Below, piece by piece: positions 7,466 through 15,733 of a DNA stretch of 64,000 bases. A program made the position numbers and the translations under genes. This DNA is from JBDRRP01 sp964446485. Lineage in GTDB: Bacteria; Desulfobacterota; Desulfobacteria; Desulfobacterales; JBDRRP01. Location of the stretch: contig CAYUOU010000012.1 of the NCBI GenBank assembly GCA_964446485.1, positions 5,518 through 69,517 on the forward strand. The letters are read 5' to 3'. Below the pieces are notes generated by a model. That model ran no database searches and had not been told where the DNA came from. It saw nothing but the letters and a program-made list of their open reading frames with translations. Each line of letters begins with the position of its first letter. Within the stretch, counting starts at the first letter, position 1.

Positions 7466-8635
7466 TCAGAACGGCGGAACGATGCTGTAGCCAAGGAATC
7501 CCTTGGTGGTGTAGCGCAGGCCGACGTAAAGGGCCAGCAATACGAAAAGGCGCTTCAGCCACACGTCCGGGATGTACTTGGAGGTCCGCGGACCGATCAT
7601 GGAGCCGGTGAAGATACCCAGCAGTTCCACGCCGATCAGGGGCCAGTAGACCGGGACTCCGCCGACAAACATGTACGTCATGATGCTGATGATCATTCCC
7701 ACGAGCACGGCCAGCGCCGAGGTGCCGGCCACCAGGAACATGGGCAGCCCGGCGATGCTGGTGAGAAACGGCACGAAGAGAAACCCGCCGCCGATGCCGA
7801 GAAACGAGGCCAGCGCGGCGATGAAGAAGCCGCCGATGATGGGGATGATGGGCCGGAAGCTGAACTCTACGCCGTAAAAGGTGAAGACGATCTTGCCGGC
7901 GCTCCACTTCTGGACGCGGACACCGCAGTCTTCGGGGGCCAGTGTGGAGCATTTGTTGATGTGCGCGTCCTCGAATGCCTTGGCTGCGGCCTTGGCTTCC
8001 TTCTTGCCGGCCTGCCCTTTGGGGGAGGTCTCGTAGAGCAGGAACCCGCCGATGACGAAGACCACTAAGCCGAAGTAGCCCAGGTAGTCCTTCAAGGAGA
8101 TCTTGCCGGCGGTGAGCCACGGAATGATGAAGCTGCCGGCGATGGAGCCGATGGCCAGCATGAGGCCCAAGGGCAGCACCAGGCGCCCCATCTTGTAGTA
8201 GTTGAAGCTGGACACCGTGGCGCTCATGCCCACGAGGAACTGGTTCGAGACCCGGATACTGTCGGTGATCAGTTTGTTGAGGGCCGGGTTTGTTTTCTTG
8301 AATGTTTTTGCGTAGTCGGCCAGACCGAACACCGTAATGTGGCCGACGCCGGCCATGATGCCGCCGAAGGCGCCCACGGTGGAGAAAATCCAGCCCACCC
8401 AGATGGCCCAGAAAAAGCCGACGACCAGACTGGTGCTCGGCGCGCCGGGGATACCCAGAAAGCCGGGTTTACCGTCGGGGGGCAGCTGTCCCGGTTCGGT
8501 GCCTTTGGGTGTGCCGGCGATGGCGTCGGTCAGCGAATCGGCGTGGGCCACGGGCACGTCGGTGACCGCCAGGGCCAGGGCCGCCACGAGGGCAACGGCG
8601 TACATCAGTAAAATGGTTGCGGATCGCTTTTTCAT
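7466..8635 (-). CDS. Large TauE/SafE family exporter with signal peptide
   Basis: 389 residues from the ATG at 8635, preceded by GGAGGAGG; in-frame sequence upstream through the N gap is not part of the gene. An N-terminal signal (ILLMYAVALVAALALAV, cleaved near AHADS) is followed by two membrane halves. The first has VGAFGGIMAGVGH and the second ASFLGIGGGFLFVP. They are separated by a roughly 55-residue hydrophilic loop containing two cysteines (NKCSTLAPEDC). The family exports sulfite, organosulfonates and related anions. It is the first gene of the run that includes the kinase/sigma-54 activator, with a -24/-12 promoter 120 bp upstream. It diverges from the molybdoenzyme operon, so the anion may be its substrate or product. 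Confidence 0.9.
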   Translation of the reverse strand: MKKRSATILLMYAVALVAALALAVTDVPVAHADSLTDAIAGTPKGTEPGQLPPDGKPGFLGIPGAPSTSLVVGFFWAIWVGWIFSTVGAFGGIMAGVGHITVFGLADYAKTFKKTNPALNKLITDSIRVSNQFLVGMSATVSSFNYYKMGRLVLPLGLMLAIGSIAGSFIIPWLTAGKISLKDYLGYFGLVVFVIGGFLLYETSPKGQAGKKEAKAAAKAFEDAHINKCSTLAPEDCGVRVQKWSAGKIVFTFYGVEFSFRPIIPIIGGFFIAALASFLGIGGGFLFVPFLTSIAGLPMFLVAGTSALAVLVGMIISIMTYMFVGGVPVYWPLIGVELLGIFTGSMIGPRTSKYIPDVWLKRLFVLLALYVGLRYTTKGFLGYSIVPPF

Positions 8636-8754
8636 GTACCTCCTCCAGAATAGTGAATTAACGGTGATGGGCAGCGGCGGCCGCCCGGAATAACGATGGC
8701 CCCTCGGCAAAGGGGGGGGAAGGGGTGATGATGAACATGCCCCGGTCCCCCATG

Positions 8755-8770
8755 AGCAAGAGACATGCCA
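8755..8770 (-). promoter_or_regulatory. Sigma-54 (-24/-12) promoter for the TauE/two-component operon
   Basis: On the minus strand the sequence is TGGCATG-TCTC-TTGCT, matching the consensus TGGCACG-N4-TTGCW at all but one position, with the invariant GG and GC exactly ten bases apart. Transcription would begin near 8744, about 110 bases ahead of the exporter ATG. The operon encodes its own sigma-54 activator, so autoregulation is expected. Confidence 0.7.
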
Positions 8771-8894
8771 TGCGGCCGCATCCCCGTTCGCGGCGGGCCC
8801 CGGCTGCGGGGGGAATAAAAAATTCATAATAAAACAGTACGTTAATGCGTTCCGCCGGATGTGTCGCACCCCGGTGCCGCCGTGTCCGGCCCAT

Positions 8895-8904
8895 NNNNNN
8901 NNNN
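8895..8904. other. Assembly gap (10 N)
   Basis: Ten undetermined bases within the divergent spacer. The fixed length and the repeated GCCCAT-like ends on both sides suggest a scaffold join of unknown true size. Confidence 0.98.
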
Positions 8905-9074
8905 GCCCATTCCCATGGCGGCGGCGCCCCGGGACGATGCGGCGCGGGGAATGAGGGATTGCCCATAAAAAAGACATGTTATCAATTGGTTGGGAGGTGA
9001 CGACACAAAAGGATGGCGCCGCAATGTTTTTATTTCACATTGGCGGCGATGGGCGCCGTTTTCCCCGTCCGAGG

Positions 9075-9092
9075 GCATGTCCGAAAAACGGT
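9075..9092 (+). repeat. Dispersed 18-bp repeat, copy 1
   Basis: GCATGTCCGAAAAACGGT recurs at 17013-17030 with one mismatch (A for G at position 9). Here it lies about 180 bp upstream of the molybdoenzyme start. Confidence 0.5.
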
Positions 9093-9173
9093 GGCGGGTA
9101 TTTATCCTGGTGATAACACACGGTTTGCGAACAACGCGGCCCAGAACGGAACGCCCGGAGGGGCGATGCCTGG

Positions 9174-9189
9174 TGGTATGGAATTTGCT
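9174..9189 (+). promoter_or_regulatory. Sigma-54 (-24/-12) promoter for the molybdoenzyme operon
   Basis: TGGTATG-GAAT-TTGCT matches the sigma-54 consensus at the invariant GG and GC with exactly ten bases between them, plus the flanking T, A, G and TT. Transcription would start near 9200, leaving a leader of about 70 bases before the ATG at 9271, which has GGAGG as ribosome site. Confidence 0.65.
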
Positions 9190-9270
9190 TCGTGCTACAC
9201 CGATTCGGATGCGCCCCTCCGGGGAACCCGGTGTCCCCCGGAGTCATCATTTATAAGTCTGGAGGTTCAA

Positions 9271-11355
9271 ATGGAAAAGACGGTCTATACGCTGTGTTTC
9301 ATGTGCTCGGTCCGCTGCCCGATCAAGGCGCAGGTGAAAAACGGGCAGGTTGTCTGGCTGGAAGGCAATCCCCACGTTCCCGGGATGGAAGGCAGCCTGT
9401 GCCCTCGCGGCGCGGCGGGTATCGCCCTGCTCAACGACAATGAACGGGTGAAGTCTCCGATGATCAGAGTGGGGGAAAGGGGTGCCGGCAAGTGGCGACA
9501 GGCCAGTTGGGAAGAAGCCCTGGACTACGTGGCCGGCAAACTGAAAACAGTGATCGACAAATACGGCGGACACAGCGTCGTGCTGGGGGAGCGGACCCAG
9601 TTGGCCACCCATGTGAGCAAGACTTTTTTAAAGGCGATCAAATCCCCCAACCATTTTACCCACGACGCATTGTGCAAGGGTTCGGTCAATACCGCCTGCC
9701 GTTCGCTGTTCGGCTACACGGATCCACAGATGGGGATGGACTATAAAAACTGCAAGCAGATCGTCATGTACGGGCGCAACCTTTTCGAGGCGATCGAAGT
9801 CAGGCCGGTAAACAACCTGATGGACGCCCTGGAGAGCGGGGCGAAAATGACCTACATCGACCCGAGGGTGACCAAAACGGCTACCAAGGCCCATCGTTAC
9901 TGGATGATTCGGCCGGGCACAGACCTGGCGCTCAATTATGCCCTGATTCATGTCATCATCAGAGACCGGCTCTACGATGCCGCCTACGTGGACCGCTGGG
10001 TACTCGGGCTGAGCGAGCTGAGCGACTTCATCTCACCGTATACGCCTGAATGGGCTGAAAAAGAAACGGGTATTTCGGCCTATGAGATCGAGACCTTCGC
10101 CCGGGAACTCAGCCAGGATGCACCGCATGTGATTTTCCATTTCGGTTATCGCGGCGCCAACCACACCAATGAAATTTACATGCGGCGATCAATCATGATT
10201 CTGAATTCGTTGATGGGCTCGGTGGAGGTGAAAGGCGGCTATTTTTTCAAGAAGGGACCCGGCGAAGAAGGGGGAAAGCCGGCCCGTAAACTGACCGACC
10301 AGAAATTTCCCGGCATCGACGTGCCGCGCTTTGACAAAGTGGGGACCCCTGATTTTCCCCTTCCCGACCCTGCCCATGGCCTGCCCCAGATGCTGCCGCA
10401 CGCGATTCTCAACAATGACCCCTACCCTCTGAAGGCGCTGATCGCCTACCGGTTCGATCCGCTCATGTCCATTAACGACACCAACCTCACCAAAAAGGCT
10501 TTGAAAGAGCTGGATCTGATCGTTGCTATCGATATCAACTACAGCGATATCGCCTGGTACAGCGACGTGATCCTGCCCGAGTCCATGTACCTGGAGCGAA
10601 CCGACTGCATCCAGCAGGCCAATGGCCTTAAACCCCAGATGTTTCTACGTCAGCAGGTGGTGCCCCCCCGATACGATACCCGCGATGGCGCCATGATTCT
10701 CAAGCAGATCGGTGAACGGATCGGTATCGGCGCGTTTTTCCCTTACGAATCTACGGAAGACCTGGTGAAATGGCAGTTGGAGGGGACGGGTTTCACCCGG
10801 GAGGATTTCGATGCCAAGGGCAGCGTGGCCTATGGCAAGAGGCAGATTTTATGGGACCGCACCGACGGGATCAAATTCAAGACCCCCTCGGGCAAAATCG
10901 AATTCAAATCATCGCTGTTGGAAAATGCCGGGTTTGAATCCTTCCCCGAATACGAGCCCATGCCGTCGCCTCCCGAGGGACAATTCCGGCTGTGCACGGG
11001 CCGAAACGCCCTGCACACCCATATTTCCACCCAGAACAATCCCTATCTGAACGAGATCTGCTCGGAGAATACCCTCTGGATCAATGACGAAAAGGCAGCT
11101 GCTATGGGGATCAAAACAGGGGATTTGGTCGAAGTGTTTTCCGAGCAGGGGACCGGTATCATCAAGGCCTACGTCTCCAATCTCATCCATCCGGAAAGCG
11201 TTTTCATGCTTCATGGTTTCGGCCATGAGGCCGTGTTGGCCACCCGGTCTTTTAAAAAAGGAGTCAATGACGCGGCGCTGATGAAGAATGTTTCCGACAT
11301 GATCGGCGGCAGTCCGGCCTTGCACGACACGTTTGTTACCGTTAAGGCAGCATAA
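9271..11355 (+). CDS. Cytoplasmic molybdopterin oxidoreductase catalytic subunit (Psr/Phs-like)
   Basis: 694 residues from the ATG at 9271 (GGAGG seven bases upstream); in-frame sequence further upstream has no signal and is rejected. It has the 4Fe-4S N-terminus C9-x2-C12-x3-C16-x27-C44, then the bis-MGD domains of the DMSO reductase family, with a candidate molybdenum-ligand Cys135 in THDALCKGS. A C-terminal dinucleotide-binding domain carries the LCTGRNALHTHISTQNNP block. The overall pattern is nearest polysulfide/thiosulfate reductase-type enzymes, but there is no twin-arginine signal, so it should work in the cytoplasm. It leads an operon supplying electron carriers (PsrB-like ferredoxin, GltD-like flavoprotein, NuoG-like ferredoxin), pointing to NAD(P)H-linked redox of a sulfur compound or other oxyanion. 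The substrate is uncertain. Confidence 0.9.
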   Translation: MEKTVYTLCFMCSVRCPIKAQVKNGQVVWLEGNPHVPGMEGSLCPRGAAGIALLNDNERVKSPMIRVGERGAGKWRQASWEEALDYVAGKLKTVIDKYGGHSVVLGERTQLATHVSKTFLKAIKSPNHFTHDALCKGSVNTACRSLFGYTDPQMGMDYKNCKQIVMYGRNLFEAIEVRPVNNLMDALESGAKMTYIDPRVTKTATKAHRYWMIRPGTDLALNYALIHVIIRDRLYDAAYVDRWVLGLSELSDFISPYTPEWAEKETGISAYEIETFARELSQDAPHVIFHFGYRGANHTNEIYMRRSIMILNSLMGSVEVKGGYFFKKGPGEEGGKPARKLTDQKFPGIDVPRFDKVGTPDFPLPDPAHGLPQMLPHAILNNDPYPLKALIAYRFDPLMSINDTNLTKKALKELDLIVAIDINYSDIAWYSDVILPESMYLERTDCIQQANGLKPQMFLRQQVVPPRYDTRDGAMILKQIGERIGIGAFFPYESTEDLVKWQLEGTGFTREDFDAKGSVAYGKRQILWDRTDGIKFKTPSGKIEFKSSLLENAGFESFPEYEPMPSPPEGQFRLCTGRNALHTHISTQNNPYLNEICSENTLWINDEKAAAMGIKTGDLVEVFSEQGTGIIKAYVSNLIHPESVFMLHGFGHEAVLATRSFKKGVNDAALMKNVSDMIGGSPALHDTFVTVKAA

Positions 11356-11439
11356 CCGGTCGCGATGTCATCATACCGCCGGCGAAGTCAGCAGAACAGG
11401 CCGGCAAGATCGGTTTTGCGCCAAACCAGGAGGATGTTA

Positions 11440-11946
11440 ATGAGCCAATATTATCTCTTTCAGGATACGAAAAAATGCATCGGGTGCCACACCTGTGCCG
11501 TGCAGTGCAAAAGCAACAAGCGCCTGCCTGTGGGGCCAAAAATCAGCCAGATCGTCCAGGTCGGCCCAAAGCTCGTCAACGGAAAGCCCAAAGCGGCGTA
11601 TATCTTCATGCCGTGCTTTCACTGCGAGGACCCCTGGTGCGTGGCGGCCTGCCCCACCGGCGCGATGCAAAAACGCCCTAAGGACGGCATCGTTTTTATC
11701 GATGCCGGCATGTGTGTGGGTTGCAAGGCATGCATCACCGCGTGTCCCTGGGGGGCACCCCAGTGGAACCCGGAAACGGGCAAAGCCGTCAAATGCGATT
11801 ACTGCATGGACCGCGTCGACGCGGGGCTGCGCCCCGCCTGCGTGACGGTGTGCACCACTCACTGTCTTTCCTTCGGAAAAGCCGTAGACGCCCTGACCCA
11901 TGTGAAGCGCTCTCGGCATGCTCAGGCGGTGGCGGCCCTGGACTAA
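11440..11946 (+). CDS. Four-cluster 4Fe-4S ferredoxin subunit (PsrB/DmsB-like)
   Basis: 168 residues with sixteen cysteines in the PsrB/DmsB/HybA order: CIGCHTCAVQC (13-23), a CFHC...C...CP set near residue 60, CVGCKACITACPWG near 95, and CDYCMDRVDAG...CVTVC near 120. AGGAGG stands six bases before the chosen ATG at 11440; ATG 11434 is too close to it. It should accept or deliver electrons to the molybdoenzyme encoded just upstream. No membrane anchor subunit (PsrC/NrfD) follows, which again argues for a soluble complex. Confidence 0.93.
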   Translation: MSQYYLFQDTKKCIGCHTCAVQCKSNKRLPVGPKISQIVQVGPKLVNGKPKAAYIFMPCFHCEDPWCVAACPTGAMQKRPKDGIVFIDAGMCVGCKACITACPWGAPQWNPETGKAVKCDYCMDRVDAGLRPACVTVCTTHCLSFGKAVDALTHVKRSRHAQAVAALD

Positions 11947-12039
11947 GTGCCGCCTCCGCGCACTGCGACAACGCTTCGACGCCCTGCCCGCCGGCACGGC
12001 GTCGATGGCGTCGGCATAAAAACCTGTTAGGATACCGCA

Positions 12040-14223
12040 ATGACGCCACGTTCCTGCCCCGTGAACGATCTCTATAACGATGTTTTCCAGGCGATTGAAG
12101 ATGATCGCCTGGTGGTTCCGCGTTGCCGCCGCCTGGCGGAAGAAATCCGAGATTTACTTCGAGACATTGCCTGGGGGCGGGCCGGTGCGGATCATTTGCC
12201 GGCCATCTCCGGTCTGGTGGCCGAGCTGCAGTCAGCGTCCATCGATGCGCCCACCCAGAAGCTGGCTGCCGACATCGCGGACTGCATCGACGGACACCGC
12301 GAGACATTCGTCAGCCATGTCGACACGCACAACTGTGCCAACGGCGATTGTGTCCGATTGGTGCCGGCCCCCTGCCAGATGACCTGCCCGGCAGGTATCG
12401 ACGTGCCCAGCTATGTCAATCTGATTGCCATGGGCCGCGACGACGAAGCCATCGAGGTGATTCGAAAAGACAACCCCTTTCCCTGGGTCTGCGGCTTGAT
12501 CTGCACGCGGCCCTGCGAGTTCATGTGCGTGCGTGGCCGCATCGACACTCCCATTTCCATTAAGTTTCTCAAAGGGTACGCTGCGGAAAAGGCGCTTTCC
12601 GACCGGCGCTACACCAATCCTCCGAAAGCCCCGGACAAGGGTAAAAAGGTGGCGGTGATCGGCGCGGGTCCCGGTGGTATGAGCGCGGCCTACTACCTGT
12701 CTCTAAAAGGATATGACGTTCGGGTGCTGGAAGCCCAGCCGGTGGCCGGCGGTATGATGATGGTGGGGATTCCCCGCTACCGGCTGCCCCGGGAGGTCAT
12801 CGACCGGGAAGTGGCCATGATCGAGGAACTGGGGGCGGAATTTCTTTTCAACGTACGCTACGGTGTCGATGTCGACATGGATCAGCTTCGGAAAGAAGGG
12901 TTCGAGGCGTTTTTGTTCACCATCGGCGCCCACAAGGCATTCAAGTTGGGAATCCCCGGGGAAAACGACTATCCCCAGGTGGGCGATGCCATCGATTTTC
13001 TTCGACGTGTCGCCCTCGGTGACCGCCGGCGGCCAGGTGATCATGTGGTTGTGATCGGCGGCGGCAACGTGGCCATTGATGCCGCTCGAACCAGTTTGAG
13101 GCTCGGGGCGGATTCGGTGACCATCGCCTATCGCCGTTCTCGAAACGAAATGCCCGCCGATCCGGAGGAAGTGGAGCAGGCCGAGGAAGAGGGCATCCAC
13201 ATGGCATTTCTCACGGTCCCCTGCGCCGTGGTGGGCAACGGGTGCGTGGAGGGCTTGGAGTGTCTTCGCGCCGAGCTCAAGAAACGGCCTGACAGTGACC
13301 GAATGACACCCGTTCCCGTGGAAGGCAGTGAATTCGTGATGCCCGTTGATGCCGTCATCTGTGCCATTGGCCAGCAGGTGGACGTTGAGTGCGTGGGGGG
13401 CGTCTGCGATCTGGAGTGGACGCGGCGAAAAACCATCCACACCAATTCGGTGAGTATGGAAACGGCGATTCCAGGGGTATTTGCCGCCGGTGATGCCGTC
13501 ACCGGCCCGGCCACGGTGGTAGAGGCCATCGGCGGCGGCAAGCGAGCCGCCGAAGCCATCGATCGTTATTTTGCCGGCATTCCCCAACCCCAAATGCCCC
13601 CGGTGCCGGTCCGCCGGCGACGGACGCCGTGGCTCGAGGTGCCGGCTACCACCAAGATGGTGATCAAGCGGCCTGAGATGCCGCTACTCAATATCGAGCG
13701 TCGGCGAACGACTTTTCAGCAGGTGGAACTGGGCTATACGGAGAACATGGTTCGCGAAGAGGCCCGGCGCTGTCTTCGTTGCGACATCTGCCTTCGCTGC
13801 GGTACCTGCGTGAAGATCTGCCGCGACAAGATGGGCATCGATGCCCTTCGGATGGGGTATCTCGATTTCGACCATCCAGGCCCAACGGATTTTCGCGTCA
13901 CCGAGGAGCGCTGCATCCTTTGCGGGGCTTGCGCCGCCAACTGCCCCAACGAAGCCATTCGCATCGAGGACCGCGACGGCGAGAGAGTGCTCAGCCTTTG
14001 CGGCACCATTTTGAACCGGCAGCCGCTGGTGACCTGCCGGGATTGCGGGAAAACCCTTGGGCCGGCACGGTATCTCGATTTTGTTCGGCAACGGACCGCC
14101 GCCGTGAGTCCCCTGCCGGCGGATCGCAATCTCTGCGAGGACTGTGCGCGCACCGCCACGGCGGCCAGCCATGCCGACCATGCGCCCATGGGTAAGACGA
14201 CGGTGCCCGGCGGCAGGCTCTAG
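12040..14223 (+). CDS. GltD-like FAD/NAD(P) oxidoreductase with C-terminal ferredoxin and cysteine module
   Basis: 727 residues. A helical N-terminal stretch (1-95) is followed by the Fer4_20-type cluster domain of glutamate synthase small subunits (C99, C104, C112, C116 then CGLICTRPCEFMC), an FAD Rossmann domain (VAVIGAGPGGMSAA near 205) and an NAD(P) domain (VVVIGGGNVAIDAA near 340). Two 4Fe-4S motifs follow (CLRCDICLRCGTC and CILCGACAANCP, about 580-640). The last 75 residues add a CRDCGK...CEDC module also found in the ferredoxin encoded at 14894. Proteins of this kind (for example SfrAB and NfnB relatives) couple NAD(P)H to iron-sulfur carriers. Here it probably links the pyridine nucleotide pool to the molybdoenzyme, possibly by electron bifurcation, which is inference. 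Confidence 0.9.
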   Translation: MTPRSCPVNDLYNDVFQAIEDDRLVVPRCRRLAEEIRDLLRDIAWGRAGADHLPAISGLVAELQSASIDAPTQKLAADIADCIDGHRETFVSHVDTHNCANGDCVRLVPAPCQMTCPAGIDVPSYVNLIAMGRDDEAIEVIRKDNPFPWVCGLICTRPCEFMCVRGRIDTPISIKFLKGYAAEKALSDRRYTNPPKAPDKGKKVAVIGAGPGGMSAAYYLSLKGYDVRVLEAQPVAGGMMMVGIPRYRLPREVIDREVAMIEELGAEFLFNVRYGVDVDMDQLRKEGFEAFLFTIGAHKAFKLGIPGENDYPQVGDAIDFLRRVALGDRRRPGDHVVVIGGGNVAIDAARTSLRLGADSVTIAYRRSRNEMPADPEEVEQAEEEGIHMAFLTVPCAVVGNGCVEGLECLRAELKKRPDSDRMTPVPVEGSEFVMPVDAVICAIGQQVDVECVGGVCDLEWTRRKTIHTNSVSMETAIPGVFAAGDAVTGPATVVEAIGGGKRAAEAIDRYFAGIPQPQMPPVPVRRRRTPWLEVPATTKMVIKRPEMPLLNIERRRTTFQQVELGYTENMVREEARRCLRCDICLRCGTCVKICRDKMGIDALRMGYLDFDHPGPTDFRVTEERCILCGACAANCPNEAIRIEDRDGERVLSLCGTILNRQPLVTCRDCGKTLGPARYLDFVRQRTAAVSPLPADRNLCEDCARTATAASHADHAPMGKTTVPGGRL

Positions 14224-14321
14224 CGGACGGGCGATTGCCTTTTTTTGATGATCGGTGTTTGCTTCTGGGCTAATCACAATTGCCTTTAGATGAGCGCTTT
14301 TTGGCAGACAGGAGAACAACC

Positions 14322-14531
14322 ATGTCCTTTCGCAGAGGCCAGAAGGTCGAGGTATTTCGGGTGTCGACAGACGACAGCTGGCAGTCGTACATGGATGCCT
14401 TTGTGGGGCTGCACGGTATCATCACCGATCCGGATACCGCCATCAACGATCCGGATGCGCTGGTGGAGGTCAGTCTCCAGGATAAAGGCACCCACCGATT
14501 GCCGCAGGATTGCCTCCGCCTGCTCGATTGA
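14322..14531 (+). CDS. Small conserved-looking protein of unknown function
   Basis: 69 residues beginning MSFRRGQKVEVF after an AGGAGAACAACC ribosome site; an upstream in-frame ATG at 14280 lacks one. The sequence alternates short strands and turns (QKVEVFRV, GLHGIITDPDT, ALVEVSLQDKGTHRLPQDCLRLL), which looks like a small beta-barrel (SH3-like) protein. It lies between the GltD-like and NuoG-like genes in the same operon and may be a small regulatory or assembly subunit. No named family recognised. Confidence 0.65.
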   Translation: MSFRRGQKVEVFRVSTDDSWQSYMDAFVGLHGIITDPDTAINDPDALVEVSLQDKGTHRLPQDCLRLLD

Positions 14532-14576
14532 CGTCAGCCACCGATCCTGATCCCGCATCACCCGATGAGAGGGACC

Positions 14577-14864
14577 ATGCGCCTGAGGGATGTGATAGAT
14601 TCGTACCGGTATACCGTGGATGACACGCAGGGGGACGACGAGACCGGGAAGGTACTGGTGGCGTCAGTGAACGATTCTGTCGTGTCCGTTGCCGAGACCA
14701 TGCTCCGTAAGGGCGTCGCGCATGTGATCGTTATGGATGGTGAATCGAGGGTCGGCATGGTGCCGTTGCCTGGGATTCTGTCGGCCGCCTTGGAGATACT
14801 CAAGGATGAATTAATGACGCTTCATCGCTATATCGAGGACCTGCATGCAGCAAGAATGGACTGA
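14577..14864 (+). CDS. Small CBS-like half-domain protein
   Basis: 95 residues from the ATG at 14577, which follows GAGAGGGA; ATG 14565 would overlap that site. The central part (VLVASVNDSVVSVAETMLRK followed by VAHVIVMDGESRVGMVPLPGIL) resembles one CBS motif: strand, helix over AETMLRKG, two strands, then the xGMVxxxxIL turn. It ends in a helix (EILKDELMTLHRYIEDLHAAR). A single CBS motif would need to dimerise. CBS units often sense adenine nucleotides, so it might tune the redox complex; this is inference. Confidence 0.55.
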   Translation: MRLRDVIDSYRYTVDDTQGDDETGKVLVASVNDSVVSVAETMLRKGVAHVIVMDGESRVGMVPLPGILSAALEILKDELMTLHRYIEDLHAARMD

Positions 14865-14893
14865 CCCCCCTATCATATCAATAAGGAATCACC

Positions 14894-15682
14894 GTGTTTG
14901 ACATTACCATCGACGACACCAGGCTATCTGTCGAAGAAGGCCGGACCGTATTGGACGTGGCCAGAGCGAACGGGATCGACATTCCTACCCTTTGTTTTCA
15001 TTCGGCCCTCAAGCCGTCTGGGTCTTGCAAGCTCTGCGCGGTTGCGGTGACCGCAGCCAACGGCCGGTCGACCATCATGCTGTCTTGCATTCTCAAGGCC
15101 AAGCCGGGCATGATCATTGCCACTCGGGGGGAAGCGGTGACCGAGGCCCGCATCCGGGCCTTCGAACGACTGATCCGGCTAGCACCCACCGCAGCGGTGA
15201 TTCGTCAACTTGCCGAAGACCACGATGTGCCCATTGGGCCCCGACCGGACGGTTGCATCCGCTGCCGGCTGTGCATTCGCGTTTGCAAGGAAATCGTGGG
15301 CCCTGAGGCGCTGAAGATGGAAAAACGCACCGACGGCCACTATGTCGTTCCCGAGGCGGGGCGGTGCATCGGCTGCGGCACTTGCGCCAACCTTTGTCCC
15401 ACCGGCGCCATCCATGTCAGCGATGCGGATGGCGTACGCACCATCGCCATCCGCGATGAGGTTATCGGCAGGCATCCCCTGGAGCGCTGCGAGGGCTGTG
15501 GCAAGCGTTTTGCCACGCCGAAGTTCTTGGACCTCGTCCAGCATCGCACCTTGGCCCACCACTCAGACGTGAAAACCCACCACCGATATTGCCCGACCTG
15601 CGCCAAACTTTTTTCAGACCGCGTGGGGGCCATTCGCGCCAAGATACCGGGCAGTGATCTGCCGCCGGGAATCGTCGAGTGA
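14894..15682 (+). CDS. NuoG-N-terminus-like 2Fe-2S/4Fe-4S ferredoxin subunit
   Basis: 262 residues beginning at a GTG with AAGGA upstream. A plant-type 2Fe-2S domain occupies 1-80 (CFHSALKPSGSCKLC and a later SC). It is followed directly by two 4Fe-4S motifs, CIRCRLCIRVCKE (about 120) and CIGCGTCANLCPTG (about 158). The His-Cys cluster usually lying between them in NuoG, HoxU and FdhA is absent. The tail (about 195-250) holds LERCEGCGKRF...LDLVQHRT...CPTC, homologous to the tail of the GltD-like protein. It is the last gene of the operon and likely the wire between flavoprotein and molybdoenzyme. Confidence 0.88.
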   Translation: MFDITIDDTRLSVEEGRTVLDVARANGIDIPTLCFHSALKPSGSCKLCAVAVTAANGRSTIMLSCILKAKPGMIIATRGEAVTEARIRAFERLIRLAPTAAVIRQLAEDHDVPIGPRPDGCIRCRLCIRVCKEIVGPEALKMEKRTDGHYVVPEAGRCIGCGTCANLCPTGAIHVSDADGVRTIAIRDEVIGRHPLERCEGCGKRFATPKFLDLVQHRTLAHHSDVKTHHRYCPTCAKLFSDRVGAIRAKIPGSDLPPGIVE

Positions 15683-15733
15683 GTCTGCGGAATCGGAATC
15701 CCTCCTATCGTCGTTTTATGTACCGCACCCCCG

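Larger units (their letters stand above)
8636..9270. other. Divergent regulatory spacer with assembly gap
   Basis: 635 bp without a gene separate the minus-strand exporter/two-component run from the plus-strand molybdoenzyme operon. It holds a minus-strand sigma-54 site (8755-8770), a plus-strand sigma-54 site (9174-9189), a dispersed 18-bp repeat (9075-9092) and ten Ns at 8895-8904. Open frames running through it are extensions of the flanking genes and lack ribosome sites. Activator binding sites are expected between the two promoters but I could not identify them confidently, and the gap may hide some. Confidence 0.7.

Noticed and set aside
7466..8977. 503-residue version of the large TauE exporter
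   Set aside because: The extension passes through the N gap; a GGAGGAGG-preceded ATG followed by a signal peptide at 8635 is clearly the start.
9013..9270. N-terminal extension of the molybdoenzyme as a possible signal sequence
   Set aside because: No twin-arginine motif or hydrophobic core, and it would overlap the sigma-54 promoter; ATG 9271 has GGAGG.
12703..13593. 296-codon minus-strand open frame
   Set aside because: Antisense shadow of the GltD-like gene; His/Asp-rich low-complexity product.
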